Source: Enterobacteriaceae bacterium B14
Lineage (GTDB): Bacteria > Pseudomonadota > Gammaproteobacteria > Enterobacterales > Enterobacteriaceae
Reading direction: 5' to 3'
DNA: 64,000 bases
Assembly: GCA_000307305.1 (NCBI GenBank)
Contig: DF158883.1
Location: 296,989 to 360,988 of the forward strand
The position numbers and the translations under genes are program-made. The notes beneath the pieces were generated by a model. It made no database searches. It was not told the DNA's origin and was given only the letters and a program-made list of their open reading frames with translations. Within the stretch, counting starts at the first letter, position 1, and every line of letters starts with the position of its first letter. Of this stretch, positions 52,140 through 64,000 are shown in pieces.

Positions 52140-53613
52140 TTTACGCGATTTACTCGCACCGTGGGTGAGCGATGTACCAGCGTGTGCACTGCGAGAAATG
52201 ACATTAGATAGCCGTCTGGCCGCAGCCGGAGATCTGTTTGTTGCTATTAAAGGGCATCAAGCTGACGGACGTCTCTATATACCACAAGCGATTGCACAAG
52301 GTGTTGCCGCAATTATTGCTGAAGCCGATGGCGAAGCCGCCGACGGTGAGATATGCCAAAAACATGGCGTCCCCGTTATCTATCTTAGCCACCTGAACCA
52401 GCGTTTATCTGAGTTGGCTGGGCGTTTCTATCACCAGCCTGGTGAAGCATTGCGTCTGATTGGCGTGACAGGAACGAACGGCAAAACGACCACAACTCAG
52501 CTTCTGGCACAGTGGAGCCAGGCTTTGGGCGAGTGTAGCGCAGTGATGGGAACGGTCGGCAATGGGCTGCTAGGCCATGTTTGCCCAACAGAAAACACGA
52601 CAGGCTCAGCCATAGATGTTCAGCAGGTACTCAGTAACCTGGTGGAGCAAGGGGCAACTTTTGCAGCGATGGAAGTTTCATCTCATGGCTTGGTGCAAGA
52701 TCGTGTGGCGGCTTTACCGTTTGAAGTCGCTGTATTTAGTAACTTAAGCCGCGATCATCTGGATTACCACGGTGATATGGCACAGTACGAAGCGGCCAAA
52801 TGGCTACTTTTCTCTACTCATAAAGCGAAGAAATATGTGATCAATGCAGACGATGAAGTCGGCCTGCGTTGGCTGTCCCGTTTGCCGCAGGCCGTTGCTG
52901 TCAGCATGGAAGACAATATTCCTGACGGTTGGCAAGGCCCGTGGTTACAAACAACACACGTTCATTATCACGACGGTGGCGCGAGTATTGAATTTGACTC
53001 CAGTTGGGGCAAAGGTGCGCTAGAGAGTGGTTTAATGGGGGCGTTTAACGTGAGCAATTTACTGCTGGCGTTGGCTTCACTCCTGTCAATGGACTATCCA
53101 TTAGCAAGCTTATTAGACACTGTTTCTCAGCTCCAGCCTGTTTGTGGACGGATGGAAGTGTTCAGTGCGCCGGGTAAACCGACCGCAGTGGTTGATTATG
53201 CTCATACGCCAGATGCGTTAGAGAAAGCATTAGAAGCGGCTCGCCTGCACTGTAATGGCCAGCTTTGGTGCGTATTTGGCTGTGGCGGCGATCGCGATAA
53301 AGGTAAGCGCCCACTTATGGGCAGTATCGCAGAGCAGTTGGCCGACCGTGTGATTGTGACTGATGATAATCCACGTAGCGAAGAGCCTAAGGCCATTATT
53401 ACCGATATTTTGGCTGGCTTTTTGGATGCGGGCCGTGCACAGGTGATTCATGGTCGAGCCGAGGCGGTGACCAGTGCAATTATGCAGGCTGCTGAAGGTG
53501 ATGTGATTCTGGTTGCGGGCAAAGGCCACGAAGACTACCAATTAGTAGGTCATCGCCGTCTGGATTATTCAGACCGTACAACTGTTGCTCGTCTGTTGGG
53601 AGTCTCGGCATGA
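52126..53613 (+). CDS. murE: UDP-MurNAc-tripeptide synthetase (meso-DAP-adding)
   Basis: Adds meso-diaminopimelate to UDP-MurNAc-L-Ala-D-Glu. 495 residues from GTG 52126 ([13 protein letters not shown], matching the GTG start of E. coli); an ATG at 52117 would add three. ATP motif [12 protein letters not shown]; the DNPRSEEP motif specifies meso-DAP over lysine. Confidence 0.97.
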   Translation: MADRNLRDLLAPWVSDVPACALREMTLDSRLAAAGDLFVAIKGHQADGRLYIPQAIAQGVAAIIAEADGEAADGEICQKHGVPVIYLSHLNQRLSELAGRFYHQPGEALRLIGVTGTNGKTTTTQLLAQWSQALGECSAVMGTVGNGLLGHVCPTENTTGSAIDVQQVLSNLVEQGATFAAMEVSSHGLVQDRVAALPFEVAVFSNLSRDHLDYHGDMAQYEAAKWLLFSTHKAKKYVINADDEVGLRWLSRLPQAVAVSMEDNIPDGWQGPWLQTTHVHYHDGGASIEFDSSWGKGALESGLMGAFNVSNLLLALASLLSMDYPLASLLDTVSQLQPVCGRMEVFSAPGKPTAVVDYAHTPDALEKALEAARLHCNGQLWCVFGCGGDRDKGKRPLMGSIAEQLADRVIVTDDNPRSEEPKAIITDILAGFLDAGRAQVIHGRAEAVTSAIMQAAEGDVILVAGKGHEDYQLVGHRRLDYSDRTTVARLLGVSA

Positions 53614-54995
53614 TAACCGCTTCACTCCTTACGCTTGCAAGGGTGCTTGATGCCCAGCTCATCGGTAATGATATCGACATCTGCGATGTTGTTATTGATA
53701 CCCGTAAGGTAAGCCAAGGATGTCTTTTTGTCGCGCTGAAAGGCGAACGTTTTGACGGACATGATTTCGCCCCTGATGCTGTTGCTGCAGGGGCCGGTGC
53801 ATTGCTGGTAAGCAAGCACTTACCTATAGATTCGCTGAGAAACATACCGCAGTTATTAGTGAAGGATACTCGCCTTGCTCTTGGTACATTAGGGGCATGG
53901 GTACGTGAACAGATGCCTGCTCGAGTGGTTGCACTAACGGGCTCTTCTGGCAAAACCTCAGTTAAAGAGATGACGGCTGCTATCCTGAAAGAGTGTGGCG
54001 ATGTTCTGTATACAGCCGGTAACCTCAACAACGATATTGGCGTGCCCTTGACGTTGCTGCGTTTAGAACCTCATCACCAGTTTGCTGTGATTGAGTTGGG
54101 TGCTAACCATATTGACGAAATCGCTTACACGACCCAATTAACTCACCCAGAAACCGCATTGATCAATAATCTGGCCGCCGCGCATTTAGAGGGTTTCGGC
54201 TCTCTGGCTGGCGTTGCTAAGGCGAAAGGTGAAATTTTTGAAGGCCTTCCCGCTAATGGTACCGCCATTATTAATGCGGATAATAACGATTGGGAAAACT
54301 GGCAGCATAAATTGGCAGGTAAGCGTGTCTGGCGTTTTTCACCTAATGTGACTGATCACTCTGATTATCCAATCGATTTTTATGCCACAGATATTCATGT
54401 TGGGCAGCAAGGTACAGATTTCACATTGAATTCACCAACGGGTGCGATAAATATCCGTTTGCCTCTACCTGGGCGTCACAATATCGCTAATGCGCTTGCG
54501 GCTTCAGCACTCGCGCTCTCTATCGGCGCCACGCTGGACTCTGTTTGCTCAGGGTTATCTAAGTTAAGCGCGGTACCAGGAAGACTCTTTCCTATCACAT
54601 TAAGTGAAGGGACTTTATTACTTGATGACACCTATAACGCGAATGTTGGCTCGATGATAGCAGCGGCTCAAACGCTGGCTGAGATGCCGGGATATCGGGT
54701 TATGGTTGTGGGTGATATGGGTGAGCTAGGTGAAACCGCCGCTGAGTGCCATCGCCAAGTAGGTGATGCGGCTCGTCAGGCGGGTATTGATAAAGTTTTA
54801 AGCGTAGGCACGCTGAGTGAGCAGATTAGCCAGGCTAGCGGTAACGGTGAGCATTTTCACGATAAGGCCGCACTTACGGCGAAATTGAAAGATTTATTAT
54901 CTGAACATGCGGTTATTACCGTTTTAATTAAAGGGTCACGTAGTGCCGCAATGGAGCAGGTAGTACGCGCTTTACAGGAGACAGAGCAATGTTAG
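53610..54995 (+). CDS. murF: UDP-MurNAc-pentapeptide synthetase
   Basis: Adds D-Ala-D-Ala to complete the UDP-MurNAc-pentapeptide. 461 residues; ATP motif [14 protein letters not shown], central NxxNDIGVP and [14 protein letters not shown] overlap with murE. Confidence 0.98.
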   Translation: MITASLLTLARVLDAQLIGNDIDICDVVIDTRKVSQGCLFVALKGERFDGHDFAPDAVAAGAGALLVSKHLPIDSLRNIPQLLVKDTRLALGTLGAWVREQMPARVVALTGSSGKTSVKEMTAAILKECGDVLYTAGNLNNDIGVPLTLLRLEPHHQFAVIELGANHIDEIAYTTQLTHPETALINNLAAAHLEGFGSLAGVAKAKGEIFEGLPANGTAIINADNNDWENWQHKLAGKRVWRFSPNVTDHSDYPIDFYATDIHVGQQGTDFTLNSPTGAINIRLPLPGRHNIANALAASALALSIGATLDSVCSGLSKLSAVPGRLFPITLSEGTLLLDDTYNANVGSMIAAAQTLAEMPGYRVMVVGDMGELGETAAECHRQVGDAARQAGIDKVLSVGTLSEQISQASGNGEHFHDKAALTAKLKDLLSEHAVITVLIKGSRSAAMEQVVRALQETEQC

Positions 54996-56071
54996 TGTGG
55001 TTGGCTGAATATCTAGTTAAATATTATTCCGGTTTCAACGTCTTTTCTTATCTGACGTTTAGAGCCATCGTCAGCCTATTAACTGCGTTAACTATCTCTC
55101 TCTGGATGGGGCCAAAGCTTATCGCGTGGCTACAGAAATTGCAGATAGGGCAAGTTGTACGTAACGATGGCCCTGAGTCCCATTTTAGCAAGCGCGGAAC
55201 GCCAACGATGGGGGGAATTATGATCCTCATCTCTATCACGGTGTCTGTACTGATGTGGGCCTATCCGTCCAACCCTTATATCTGGTGCGTTCTATTCGTG
55301 CTGATAGGTTACGGTATCGTTGGCTTTGTTGATGACTATCGCAAAGTGGTTCGTAAGAATACTAAAGGGCTGATTGCGCGCTGGAAGTATTTCTGGCAAT
55401 CCATCATTGCCTTGATTGTCGCATTTACTATGTACGCGATAGGTAAAGATACCTCGGCGACCCAGCTTGTGGTTCCTTTCTTCAAAGATATTATGCCTCA
55501 GCTAGGTATGCTGTACATCCTGTTGGCTTACTTCGTTATTGTCGGTACCAGTAATGCGGTTAACTTGACTGATGGGCTTGATGGTTTGGCCATTATGCCA
55601 ACGGTCTTTGTTGCGGCAGGTATGGCTCTGGTTGCTTGGGCGACGGGGAACGTCAACTTTGCCGAATACTTACAGATTCCTTACATCCGGCATGCAGGTG
55701 AATTGGTTATTGTCTGTACCGCCATTGTCGGTGCTGGTTTGGGCTTCCTATGGTTCAACACCTATCCTGCACAGGTATTTATGGGTGATGTAGGCTCATT
55801 AGCTCTGGGCGGGGCACTAGGGACGATTGCAGTATTACTGCGCCAAGAGTTCCTGTTGGTAATTATGGGGGGGGTATTCGTTGTTGAAACACTCTCAGTT
55901 ATTTTGCAAGTAGGCTCATTCAAACTGCGCGGTCAGCGAATTTTCCGCATGGCACCGATACATCATCACTATGAACTAAAAGGGTGGCCTGAGCCGCGCG
56001 TTATCGTACGTTTCTGGATTATCTCTCTCATGCTGGTGTTGATCGGCCTTGCAACGTTGAAGGTGCGTTAA
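54989..56071 (+). CDS. mraY: Phospho-MurNAc-pentapeptide translocase
   Basis: Forms lipid I at the inner membrane. 360 residues, about ten helices; catalytic Asp-rich motifs [17 protein letters not shown] and [12 protein letters not shown], and the [11 protein letters not shown] stretch. Overlaps murF by seven bases. Confidence 0.98.
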   Translation: MLVWLAEYLVKYYSGFNVFSYLTFRAIVSLLTALTISLWMGPKLIAWLQKLQIGQVVRNDGPESHFSKRGTPTMGGIMILISITVSVLMWAYPSNPYIWCVLFVLIGYGIVGFVDDYRKVVRKNTKGLIARWKYFWQSIIALIVAFTMYAIGKDTSATQLVVPFFKDIMPQLGMLYILLAYFVIVGTSNAVNLTDGLDGLAIMPTVFVAAGMALVAWATGNVNFAEYLQIPYIRHAGELVIVCTAIVGAGLGFLWFNTYPAQVFMGDVGSLALGGALGTIAVLLRQEFLLVIMGGVFVVETLSVILQVGSFKLRGQRIFRMAPIHHHYELKGWPEPRVIVRFWIISLMLVLIGLATLKVR

Positions 56072-56073
56072 TC

Positions 56074-57390
56074 ATGCATAACTATCAGGATAAAAACGTC
56101 GTCATTATCGGTTTGGGGCTAACAGGCTTGTCCTGTGTGGATTTTTTCTTAACACGTGGTGTAACACCGCGTGTTATTGATACCCGAACCACTCCACCGG
56201 GGCTAGAGCAACTGCCTGAGCAAGTTGAACGCCATCTGGGGGATCTGAATGCAGACTGGCTGATGAGTGCCGACCTGATAGTTGCCAGCCCAGGTGTTGC
56301 TCTGGCAACGCCTGAATTAAGCCGAGCGGCCTCTGCTGGCGTTGAAATTGTCGGCGATATTGAGCTGTTTTGCCGCGAGGCGAAAGCACCGATTATCGCC
56401 ATCACTGGCTCTAACGGTAAGAGTACCGTAACGATGCTTGTGGGTGAGATGGCGAAGGCAGCAGGTCTAGCGGTGGGTGTTGGTGGCAATATTGGCCTAC
56501 CTGCGCTAACGCTGCTGAAAGAGGAGTGCCAATTCTATGTGCTTGAGTTATCTAGCTTCCAGTTAGAGACAACGCAAAGTCTGAAAGCGGTTGCAGCGAC
56601 AGTACTGAATGTGACCGAAGACCATATGGATAGATATCCGCTGGGTATGCAGCAATACCGGGCGGCGAAGTTACAAATTTATGAGAATGCAAACGTCTGT
56701 GTGGTTAATGCTGATGATGCGCTGACGATGCCAGTACGTGGCGCAGATACTCGCTGCATCAGTTTTGGTATCGACGTTGGAGATTATCACCTCAGCACAC
56801 AGCAGGGCTCTACATGGTTGCGGGTTCGTGGTGAGAACGTGCTGAATACCAATGAGATGAAGATTGTAGGGCGACATAACTACACGAATGCGTTGGCAGC
56901 GCTGGCATTAGCGGATGCGGCGGAGCTTCCTAGAGCATCTAGTTTGAAGGCGTTAACTTCATTTACTGGATTAGAACACCGTTTCCAGTTGGTTTGGGAT
57001 GCTAACGGGGTTCGCTGGATCAATGATTCTAAGGCAACCAATGTAGGCAGTACAGAGGCTGCGCTGAACGGTATTCAGGTTGAAGGCGTTTTGCATTTGT
57101 TGCTGGGCGGTGATGGTAAATCAGCCGATTTCTCTTCATTGAAACAGTATCTGACAGGTGACAATGTTCGCCTGTATTGCTTTGGGCACGATGGTGAAGC
57201 GCTGGCTTTGCTAAGACCTGAGGTCTCTGAGCTGACTGAAACGATGGAACAGGCCATGCGAATTGTGGCTTCCCGGATTCATAAAGGGGATATGGTTTTG
57301 CTATCTCCGGCTTGTGCGAGTCTGGATCAGTTCCGTAATTTTGAGCAACGTGGGCATGAGTTCGCGCGCTTAGCGCAGGAGCTGGGTTAA
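56074..57390 (+). CDS. murD: UDP-MurNAc-L-alanine:D-glutamate ligase
   Basis: 438 residues, as in E. coli. ATP motif [23 protein letters not shown] and the C-terminal [11 protein letters not shown]. Two bases after mraY; its stop codon shares one base with the ftsW start. Confidence 0.98.
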   Translation: MHNYQDKNVVIIGLGLTGLSCVDFFLTRGVTPRVIDTRTTPPGLEQLPEQVERHLGDLNADWLMSADLIVASPGVALATPELSRAASAGVEIVGDIELFCREAKAPIIAITGSNGKSTVTMLVGEMAKAAGLAVGVGGNIGLPALTLLKEECQFYVLELSSFQLETTQSLKAVAATVLNVTEDHMDRYPLGMQQYRAAKLQIYENANVCVVNADDALTMPVRGADTRCISFGIDVGDYHLSTQQGSTWLRVRGENVLNTNEMKIVGRHNYTNALAALALADAAELPRASSLKALTSFTGLEHRFQLVWDANGVRWINDSKATNVGSTEAALNGIQVEGVLHLLLGGDGKSADFSSLKQYLTGDNVRLYCFGHDGEALALLRPEVSELTETMEQAMRIVASRIHKGDMVLLSPACASLDQFRNFEQRGHEFARLAQELG

Positions 57391-58592
57391 TGCGTATACC
57401 AGGTTTGGGATTAGTACATAAACTGCTGGACTGGGTTATGGGGTCACGTGAAAGTGACTCCGGCAGTATGGTTTTGTACGATCGCACACTGCTCTGGTTA
57501 TCCTTTGGCTTGATTATTATCGGTTTTGTTATGGTGACGTCGGCATCTATGCCAACGGCACAGCGGTTGGCACAAGATCCGTTTTTGTTTGCAAAACGGG
57601 ATGCGATTTATATTGCTCTAGCGTTTAGTGCATCGCTTATCACTTTGCGGATCCCGATGGATATGTGGCAGCGTTATAGCTCTGCGTTGCTGGTTGTCTC
57701 TCTGATACTGCTTCTGATCGTTTTAGGCGTGGGAAGTTCGGTTAATGGTGCGTCGCGCTGGATTGCTCTGGGGCCGCTGCGTATTCAGCCTGCTGAACTG
57801 TCGAAGCTGGCTCTGTTTTGCTACCTCTCCAGCTATTTGGTACGCAAGATAGAAGAAGTGCGTAATAACTTCTGGGGTTTCTGCAAACCAATGGGTGTGA
57901 TGGTTCTGCTGGCGGTATTGCTGCTGGCTCAGCCTGACCTTGGCACCGTTGTGGTGCTATTTGTGACAACGCTGGGTGTGCTGTTTTTGGCGGGAGCCAA
58001 GCTGTGGCAGTTTATTGCCATTATCTGCTCTGGCGCATTTGCTGTGATTCTTCTGATTATTGCTGAGCCTTACCGTATTAGCCGTGTCACCTCTTTTCTC
58101 GATCCGTGGAAAGATCCTTATGGTAAGAGCTACCAGCTTATTCAGGCGCTGATGGCGTACGGGCGAGGCGAAGTGTGGGGGCAAGGGTTAGGCAATTCAA
58201 TTCAAAAACTTGAGTATTTACCCGAGGCCCACACCGACTTTATTTTTGCAATATTAGGTGAAGAGCTTGGCTTTGTAGGTGCAGTTTTAGTGCTGTTAAT
58301 GGTATTCTTCGTGGCTTTTCGTGCAATGGTAATTGGTAAAAATGCATTAGAGGCTAACCAGCGTTTTTCAGGCTTTTTAGCCTGCTCAATTGGTATTTGG
58401 TTCGCATTCCAGACCTTAGTCAATATTGGTGCGACGGCGGGTATCCTGCCGACGAAGGGTTTAACACTACCGTTAATTAGCTACGGTGGTTCCAGCTTGA
58501 TGATTATGTCTACGGCTGTCGTCATGTTACTGCGTATAGATTATGAAACGCGTCTTGCAAAAGCACAGGCGCATGTTAAAGGCAGCCGATGA
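57390..58592 (+). CDS. ftsW: SEDS peptidoglycan glycosyltransferase FtsW
   Basis: Septal glycan polymerase working with FtsI. 400 residues, about ten helices, somewhat shorter at the N-terminus than E. coli (414). SEDS signatures: [20 protein letters not shown], the [17 protein letters not shown] loop with catalytic Asp, [17 protein letters not shown] and [17 protein letters not shown]. Confidence 0.97.
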   Translation: MRIPGLGLVHKLLDWVMGSRESDSGSMVLYDRTLLWLSFGLIIIGFVMVTSASMPTAQRLAQDPFLFAKRDAIYIALAFSASLITLRIPMDMWQRYSSALLVVSLILLLIVLGVGSSVNGASRWIALGPLRIQPAELSKLALFCYLSSYLVRKIEEVRNNFWGFCKPMGVMVLLAVLLLAQPDLGTVVVLFVTTLGVLFLAGAKLWQFIAIICSGAFAVILLIIAEPYRISRVTSFLDPWKDPYGKSYQLIQALMAYGRGEVWGQGLGNSIQKLEYLPEAHTDFIFAILGEELGFVGAVLVLLMVFFVAFRAMVIGKNALEANQRFSGFLACSIGIWFAFQTLVNIGATAGILPTKGLTLPLISYGGSSLMIMSTAVVMLLRIDYETRLAKAQAHVKGSR

Positions 58593-58605
58593 GGTTAGAG
58601 CATTA

Positions 58606-59667
58606 ATGAAAACCAAGCGTTTAATGGTAATGGCAGGCGGCACTGGCGGGCATGTATTCCCGGGGCTGGCTGTTGCTCATTATCTTATGTCGCAGGGTTG
58701 GCAAGTGCGTTGGTTAGGAACAGCCGATCGTATGGAAGCCGATCTGGTGCCGAAACACGGCATAGATATCGATTTTATTGAGATATCCGGTCTACGTGGT
58801 AAAGGATTAGCGGCGCAATTAACAGCGCCATTTCGTATTTTTAAAGCAGTGCGTCAGGCGAAGACTATCATGCGTGCCTATCAGCCCGATGTGGTGTTGG
58901 GGATGGGCGGTTATGTATCTGGCCCAGGTGGATTAGCAGCATGGCTATGCGGTGTTCCCGTTGTTTTGCATGAGCAAAATGGGATTGCAGGCATGACTAA
59001 TCGCTGGCTGTCCAAAATTGCTAAACGTGTCTTACAGGCGTTTCCTGGCGCATTCCCTAAGGCTGACGTAGTGGGTAACCCTGTTCGTACTGACGTATTG
59101 GCGCTGCCATTGCCGGCAGTGCGTTTAGCGGGGCGCAGCGGGGCAGTGCGTGTATTAGTCGTTGGTGGCAGCCAAGGTGCTCGCATACTCAACCAGACGA
59201 TGCCTCTTGTGGCGGCGCAGTTGGGCAATAAAGTGGATATCTGGCATCAGGTAGGCAAAGGCGCACTGGATGACGTGAAGCTTGCTTATGCTAAGCAGAA
59301 TTGTGATGGACATAAAATCACCGAGTTTATTGATGATATGGCGGCGGCTTATGCGTGGGCAGATGTTGTTGTTTGCCGTTCTGGCGCATTAACTGTGAGT
59401 GAGATAGCTGCTGCGGGTTTACCAGCAATTTTCATCCCTTTTCAGCATAAAGATCGTCAACAGTATTGGAATGCGTTGCCGTTGGAAAAAGCGGGAGCAG
59501 CAAAGATTATTGAACAGCCGCAGGTGAGTGCAGAGAGCATTAGTGAAATTTTGATGCAGTGGGATCGTCCTACTCTGCTTGCAATGGCTGAATTGGCAAG
59601 GGCTGCGGCGATACCCGATGCAACAGAGCGTGTTGCTGCTGCAGTGAGTGCGTGTGCCAATGAATAA
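58606..59667 (+). CDS. murG: Lipid II synthase MurG
   Basis: GT28 enzyme adding GlcNAc to lipid I. 353 residues from ATG 58606 ([16 protein letters not shown]); a longer frame lies inside ftsW and lacks homology. G-loops [10 protein letters not shown] and [21 protein letters not shown] and [11 protein letters not shown] contact the donor. Confidence 0.97.
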   Translation: MKTKRLMVMAGGTGGHVFPGLAVAHYLMSQGWQVRWLGTADRMEADLVPKHGIDIDFIEISGLRGKGLAAQLTAPFRIFKAVRQAKTIMRAYQPDVVLGMGGYVSGPGGLAAWLCGVPVVLHEQNGIAGMTNRWLSKIAKRVLQAFPGAFPKADVVGNPVRTDVLALPLPAVRLAGRSGAVRVLVVGGSQGARILNQTMPLVAAQLGNKVDIWHQVGKGALDDVKLAYAKQNCDGHKITEFIDDMAAAYAWADVVVCRSGALTVSEIAAAGLPAIFIPFQHKDRQQYWNALPLEKAGAAKIIEQPQVSAESISEILMQWDRPTLLAMAELARAAAIPDATERVAAAVSACANE

Positions 59668-59740
59668 CAAGGTCGTGGAGATGTCGGAAAAACCGACATT
59701 GGAACATTCAAATTTGATTAGAAGAGACAGTGATAAAAGC

Positions 59741-61216
59741 GTGAATACTCAACAATTGGCGAAACTGCGTACTATGGTGCCGGAGATGAGAACCGTCCGG
59801 CACATCCATTTTGTCGGCATTGGTGGTGCTGGCATGGGCGGTATCGCCGAAGTTCTAGCTAACGAAGGTTACCGTATTAGTGGTTCGGATTTGGCACCTA
59901 ATGCAGTAACGCAGCATTTGAGTGGGCTAGGCGCTGAGATCTTTTTCAATCATCGCCCTGAAAACGTGTTAGATGCTAGCGTGGTCGTTGTTTCTACTGC
60001 GATTTCGATGGAAAACCCAGAGATTATTGCGGCACGTGAAGCACGAATCCCTGTTATTCGCCGGGCAGAGATGTTGGCCGAGTTGATGCGTTTTCGTCAC
60101 GGTATTGCTGTTGCGGGGACACACGGTAAAACGACAACAACCGCAATGCTGTCTGGGATTTATGCCGAGGCGGGTTTAGATCCGACGTTTGTTAACGGTG
60201 GCTTGGTGAAATCGGCAGGGACACATGCACGTCTTGGCTCCAGCCGCTATCTGATCGCGGAAGCAGATGAGAGTGATGCTTCTTTTCTGCATTTGCAACC
60301 GATGGTGGCGATTGTCACTAACATCGAAGCGGACCATATGGACACCTATCAGGGTGACATAGAGAATCTAAAACAGACATTTATTAACTTCCTGCACAAT
60401 TTGCCATTTTATGGCCGTGCAGTGATGTGTATTGATGATCCGATTGTGCGTGAGTTGTTGCCGCGTATTGGTCGTCATATTACGACTTACGGCTTCAGCA
60501 AAGATGCTGATGTGCAGATTGAAGAGTATTCCCAGACGGGAGCTCAAGGGCATTTCACTATTAGACGTCAGGATAAACCATTGCTGAAAGTGACCCTGAA
60601 TGCACCAGGCCGTCATAATGCACTGAATGCATCTGCTGCGGTTGCCGTCGCGACCGAAGAGGGCATCAATGATGAGTCCATTTTACGTGCTTTAGAAAAT
60701 TTTCAGGGAACTGGACGTCGCTTTGATTTTCTCGGCGAGTATCCGATTAATGAAAACGATGTTGAAAGCGGTAGCGCAATGTTGGTGGATGACTACGGAC
60801 ACCACCCGACAGAAGTTGATGCCACTATTAAGGCGGCACGTGCTGGCTGGCCTGATAAGCGTTTAGTGATGGTGTTTCAACCTCACCGCTATACGCGCAC
60901 CCGTGATTTATATGATGATTTTGCGTTGGTATTGGCACAGGTAGATGTTTTGTTGATGCTGGATGTTTATGCTGCGGGTGAAGCCCCAATTCCTGGTGCT
61001 GATAGCCGTTCACTGTGCCGGACTATTCGTGGCAGAGGAAAATTGGACCCAATTTTTGTTCCAGAAATGAACCTCTTACCTCAAATGCTTTCTCAAGTTT
61101 TGCAAGGTGGAGACTTAATCCTGGCTCAAGGCGCTGGAAACATAGGTAAGTTGGCACGTAATTTGGCTGATTCAAAGTTGCAGCCACCGAAAATAGATGA
61201 GGAAAATCATGGTTGA
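59741..61216 (+). CDS. murC: UDP-MurNAc:L-alanine ligase
   Basis: First amino-acid ligase of the wall precursor. GTG 59741 gives 491 residues ([16 protein letters not shown]), exactly the E. coli size. The frame is open back to 59648 and an ATG at 59660 overlapping murG could give 518 residues; neither start has a strong Shine-Dalgarno, so the N-terminus is uncertain. Motifs: [14 protein letters not shown] and the ATP loop [11 protein letters not shown]. Confidence 0.95.
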   Translation: MNTQQLAKLRTMVPEMRTVRHIHFVGIGGAGMGGIAEVLANEGYRISGSDLAPNAVTQHLSGLGAEIFFNHRPENVLDASVVVVSTAISMENPEIIAAREARIPVIRRAEMLAELMRFRHGIAVAGTHGKTTTTAMLSGIYAEAGLDPTFVNGGLVKSAGTHARLGSSRYLIAEADESDASFLHLQPMVAIVTNIEADHMDTYQGDIENLKQTFINFLHNLPFYGRAVMCIDDPIVRELLPRIGRHITTYGFSKDADVQIEEYSQTGAQGHFTIRRQDKPLLKVTLNAPGRHNALNASAAVAVATEEGINDESILRALENFQGTGRRFDFLGEYPINENDVESGSAMLVDDYGHHPTEVDATIKAARAGWPDKRLVMVFQPHRYTRTRDLYDDFALVLAQVDVLLMLDVYAAGEAPIPGADSRSLCRTIRGRGKLDPIFVPEMNLLPQMLSQVLQGGDLILAQGAGNIGKLARNLADSKLQPPKIDEENHG

Positions 61217-62120
61217 TAAAGTAGCGGTACTGTTAGGTGGCACCTCTGCCGAGCGCGAAGTTTCATTGCAATCCGGAAAAGCGGTGCTTGCCGGGCTGAT
61301 TGAAGGGGGCGTTGATGCCCATGCGATCGATCCCATGAACTACCCTATTGTTCGCCTGAAAGAAGATGGCTTCAATAAGGTCTTTATCGCTCTGCACGGT
61401 AGAGGCGGTGAAGATGGCACATTACAGGGTATGCTGGAGTATTTAGGCCTACCTTATACTGGCAGTGGTGTCATGGCATCGGCTATCACCATGGATAAAG
61501 TTCGGACAAAATTGGTGTGGAAAGGTTTAGAGCTCCCTATTGCACCTTATGTTGCATTAGAGCGTGCAGAGCTGGAGACCTGTAATGTCAGCGATATCGT
61601 TACTCGCTTAGGATTGCCGCTTATCGTTAAGCCAAGCAATGAAGGTTCTAGCGTAGGAATGAGTAAGGTGAATTCGGCTGACGAACTACATCCTGCTCTT
61701 GTTAATGCATTTAAGCACGACAATAGCGTGCTGATTGAGAAGTGGTTAACTGGCCCTGAGTATACCGTCGCCATTTTAGGTGATGCAGTGATGCCTTCTA
61801 TTCGCATCCAGCCAGTAGGCACTTTTTATGATTATGAAGCGAAATATCTTTCTGATGAAACGCAATATTTTTGCCCAAGCGGTTTGAGTGAAGAGAAAGA
61901 GCGCCAAATTGGTGCGCTGGCACTGAAAGCTTACCGTGCATTAGGTTGTGCAGGGTGGGGGCGTGTTGATGTGATGGCAGACAGTGACGGTGAATTCTAT
62001 CTGTTAGAAGTGAATACGGCTCCGGGCATGACGAGCCATAGTTTAGTGCCAATGGCGGCACGCCAAAAAGGTCTGAGCTTTTCTCAGTTAGTTGTGAAAA
62101 TTTTGAGTTTAGCCGACTGA
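61209..62120 (+). CDS. ddlB: D-alanine--D-alanine ligase B
   Basis: ATP-grasp ligase making D-Ala-D-Ala for MurF. 303 residues from ATG 61209 with AGGA six bases before; overlaps murC by eight bases. [39 protein letters not shown] and [13 protein letters not shown] are the family motifs. Confidence 0.97.
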   Translation: MVDKVAVLLGGTSAEREVSLQSGKAVLAGLIEGGVDAHAIDPMNYPIVRLKEDGFNKVFIALHGRGGEDGTLQGMLEYLGLPYTGSGVMASAITMDKVRTKLVWKGLELPIAPYVALERAELETCNVSDIVTRLGLPLIVKPSNEGSSVGMSKVNSADELHPALVNAFKHDNSVLIEKWLTGPEYTVAILGDAVMPSIRIQPVGTFYDYEAKYLSDETQYFCPSGLSEEKERQIGALALKAYRALGCAGWGRVDVMADSDGEFYLLEVNTAPGMTSHSLVPMAARQKGLSFSQLVVKILSLAD

Positions 62121-62121
62121 T

Positions 62122-62943
62122 ATGTCTCAAGCGGCACTGAATACCCGTGATAGGGAGAATACTACGCCATCGGGGCGCACTAATGGTGCTCAGTTCGCGG
62201 GAATCATTTTCCTGCTTATGGTTCTGGGCACGATTGTGTGGAGTGGTTATGCCATCGTGAAGTGGATGAACGATTCACAGCGTTTACCACTTTCTCGGCT
62301 AGTGGTGATAGGTGAGCGCCACTACACCACCAATGATGATATCCGTCAGGCCATCATGTCATTGGGTGAACCGGGGACATTTATGTCGCAGGATGTGAAT
62401 ATCATCCAGCAGCAGATTGGACGTCTACCGTGGCTGAAACAGGTTAGTGTTCGCAAACAGTGGCCGGATGAATTAAAGATTAACATCGTGGAGTATTCAC
62501 CGGCAGCACGATGGAATGATTTGCAGATGATAGATGCGAGTGGGCATCCATTTAGTCTGCCAAATGAGCGAGTTAAAACGCTCGCGTTGCCTCTTCTATA
62601 TGGGCCTGAGGGCAGCGGTGATGAAGTTCTTGAAGGCTACCATGAAATAAATAAGCTCCTTACCGCAGCGAAATTTAAGGTTAAGAGCGTGTCAATGAGT
62701 GCTCGTCGCTCTTGGCAATTGACTTTGGACAATGATGTTCGCATTGAATTAGGCCGGAATAATCGGGTAGAACGACTAGATCGTTTTATAGAAATCTACC
62801 CAGTATTAGTGCAGCAGGGCCAAGTCTCTAATCAGAAAGTGAATTATGTGGATTTACGTTATGACACAGGCGTGTCAGTGGGATGGAGTCCCATATTCAT
62901 TGACCAGACAGGTGGCGTTAATAGAGCCCCCGTTGCTCAGTAA
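62122..62943 (+). CDS. ftsQ: Cell division protein FtsQ
   Basis: Bitopic divisome hub binding FtsL-FtsB. 273 residues: cytoplasmic tail, membrane helix (about 28-47, [20 protein letters not shown]), POTRA domain (about 57-127, [18 protein letters not shown]) and beta domain. One base after ddlB. In E. coli extra ftsQA promoters lie in ddlB; not assignable by eye here. Confidence 0.97.
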   Translation: MSQAALNTRDRENTTPSGRTNGAQFAGIIFLLMVLGTIVWSGYAIVKWMNDSQRLPLSRLVVIGERHYTTNDDIRQAIMSLGEPGTFMSQDVNIIQQQIGRLPWLKQVSVRKQWPDELKINIVEYSPAARWNDLQMIDASGHPFSLPNERVKTLALPLLYGPEGSGDEVLEGYHEINKLLTAAKFKVKSVSMSARRSWQLTLDNDVRIELGRNNRVERLDRFIEIYPVLVQQGQVSNQKVNYVDLRYDTGVSVGWSPIFIDQTGGVNRAPVAQ

Positions 62944-62980
62944 CTGATTGAACGAATATTTTCAGGCAGGCGAAACAATA

Positions 62981-64000
62981 ATGATCAAGTCGACAGACAG
63001 AAAACTGGTAGTTGGACTAGAGATCGGTACAGCCAAAGTTGCTGCACTGGTTGGGGAAGTGCTGCCTGACGGTATGGTCAATATTATAGGAGTAGGTAGC
63101 TGCCCATCTCGCGGTATGGATAAAGGTGGTGTAAACGATTTAGAGTCGGTAGTGAAATGCGTACAGCGCGCTATCGATCAGGCTGAACTGATGGCGGATT
63201 GCCAGATCTCTTCAGTCTATTTGGCGCTTTCTGGTAAGCATATCAGTTGCCAAAATGAAATCGGTATGGTGCCTATTTCAGAAGAAGAAGTCTTACAAGA
63301 AGACGTTGAGAATGTAGTACATACAGCAAAATCCGTTCGCGTACGCGATGAACACCGTATTTTGCATGTGATACCTCAAGAGTATGCGATCGATTATCAG
63401 GAAGGTATTAAAAACCCTGTTGGGTTATCTGGTGTTCGTATGCAAGCAAAGGTGCACTTAATCACATGTCACAACGATATGGCTAAAAACATTGTAAAAG
63501 CTGTTGAACGTTGTGGGCTGAAAGTTGACCAACTCATATTCGCAGGTTTAGCGGCCAGTTTTGCCGTGCTGACAGAAGATGAGAAAGAGCTTGGTGTATG
63601 TGTCGTCGATATTGGCGGCGGTACGATGGACATCGTTGTTTATACCGGTGGTGCATTGCGCCACAGTAAAGTAATCCCTTATGCAGGTAACGTAGTCACT
63701 AGCGACATTGCCTATGCATTTGGAACACCGCCAACGGATGCGGAAGCGATAAAGGTTCGCTATGGCTGTGCGTTAGGTTCTATCGTCAGTAAAGATGAAA
63801 GTGTTGAGGTGCCTAGCGTTGGTGGTCGCCCACCACGTAGCTTGCAGCGCCAGACATTAGCTGAAGTGATCGAGCCTCGTTATACCGAGCTGCTTAATTT
63901 GGCAAACGACGAAATTTTGCAGTTGCAAGAGCAGCTACGCCAGCAAGGTGTAAAACATCATCTTGCGGCAGGGATTGTGCTAACGGGTGGTGCTGCACAG
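62981..64000 (+). CDS. ftsA: Cell division protein FtsA, 3' end cut by window
   Basis: Actin-like membrane tether for FtsZ. The frame opens at ATG 62981 (MIKSTDRKLVVGLEIGTAK) and stays open to base 64000: 340 of about 420 residues. Actin-fold motifs LEIGTAKVAALVGE, VVDIGGGTMDIVVY and GIVLTGGAAQ are present; the SHS2 (1C) domain spans about 85-165. The C-terminal amphipathic membrane helix and ftsZ lie beyond the window. Confidence 0.97.
   Translation, partial: MIKSTDRKLVVGLEIGTAKVAALVGEVLPDGMVNIIGVGSCPSRGMDKGGVNDLESVVKCVQRAIDQAELMADCQISSVYLALSGKHISCQNEIGMVPISEEEVLQEDVENVVHTAKSVRVRDEHRILHVIPQEYAIDYQEGIKNPVGLSGVRMQAKVHLITCHNDMAKNIVKAVERCGLKVDQLIFAGLAASFAVLTEDEKELGVCVVDIGGGTMDIVVYTGGALRHSKVIPYAGNVVTSDIAYAFGTPPTDAEAIKVRYGCALGSIVSKDESVEVPSVGGRPPRSLQRQTLAEVIEPRYTELLNLANDEILQLQEQLRQQGVKHHLAAGIVLTGGAAQ

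Noticed and set aside
53480..54031. 183-codon minus-strand frame across murE/murF
   Set aside because: Antisense to two conserved genes.
57029..57487. 152-codon minus-strand frame across murD/ftsW
   Set aside because: Antisense shadow with proline-rich, low-complexity content.

Overview
The window is a stretch of chromosome from a member of the Enterobacterales. Almost every gene is a close relative of an E. coli K-12 gene, and much of the order is the familiar folA-apaH-...-lptD-djlA, rapA-polB, thi-sgrR-leu and ilvIH-cra-mraZ-fts arrangement. Differences from E. coli (chiPQ joined to chb, ada between folA and apaH, no ara genes, setA or leuO, gntT and an acyl-CoA ligase between leu and ilv) point outside Escherichia. 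A Budviciaceae-like genome is a low-confidence guess from memory. I see no rRNA, tRNA, CRISPR array, insertion sequence or prophage.

Layout. 1-1692: truncated rlhA (rRNA hydroxylation). 1805-6660: chitin-oligosaccharide operon chiP-chiQ-chb on the minus strand with candidate CRP, NagC and ChiX control sites. 6928-10085: yjjP-yjjB exporter, folA, ada. 10428-17187: minus-strand lptD, surA-pdxA-rsmA-apaG-apaH; djlA diverges from lptD. 18594-20807: yjiM-yjiL-DUF3343, an activatable-dehydratase-type operon whose first gene lacks a usual start codon where one is expected. 21066-27282: rluA, rapA, polB. 27435-28418: an unrecognised membrane protein with about eight helices. 28506-33591: thiamine transporter thiBPQ and the regulator sgrR, with the dual-function RNA SgrS/SgrT divergent from it. 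34185-39149: leuABCD with leader peptide and attenuator. 39617-43283: gntT with a double GntR-type operator, then a FadD15-type acyl-CoA ligase. 43655-47687: ilvIH, cra, alaE. 48433-64000: the dcw cluster from mraZ to a truncated ftsA.

The genes form a few working groups: envelope growth and division (dcw, lptD, surA), branched-chain amino acid synthesis (leu, ilvIH), carbon acquisition under catabolite control (chi, gntT, acyl-CoA ligase, cra, sgrS), and nucleic acid upkeep (ada, polB, rapA, rluA, rsmA, rlhA).

The items least explained by standard gene content are two copies of an intergenic repeat (10092-10390 and 18339-18560), both between convergent genes, whose hairpin arms differ in sequence but keep pairing; the apparent ATG-to-ATA change at the yjiM start; a diverged SgrS with a longer SgrT; a terminator-like hairpin in the cra leader; and a variant MraZ box (TGGT in place of TGGG).
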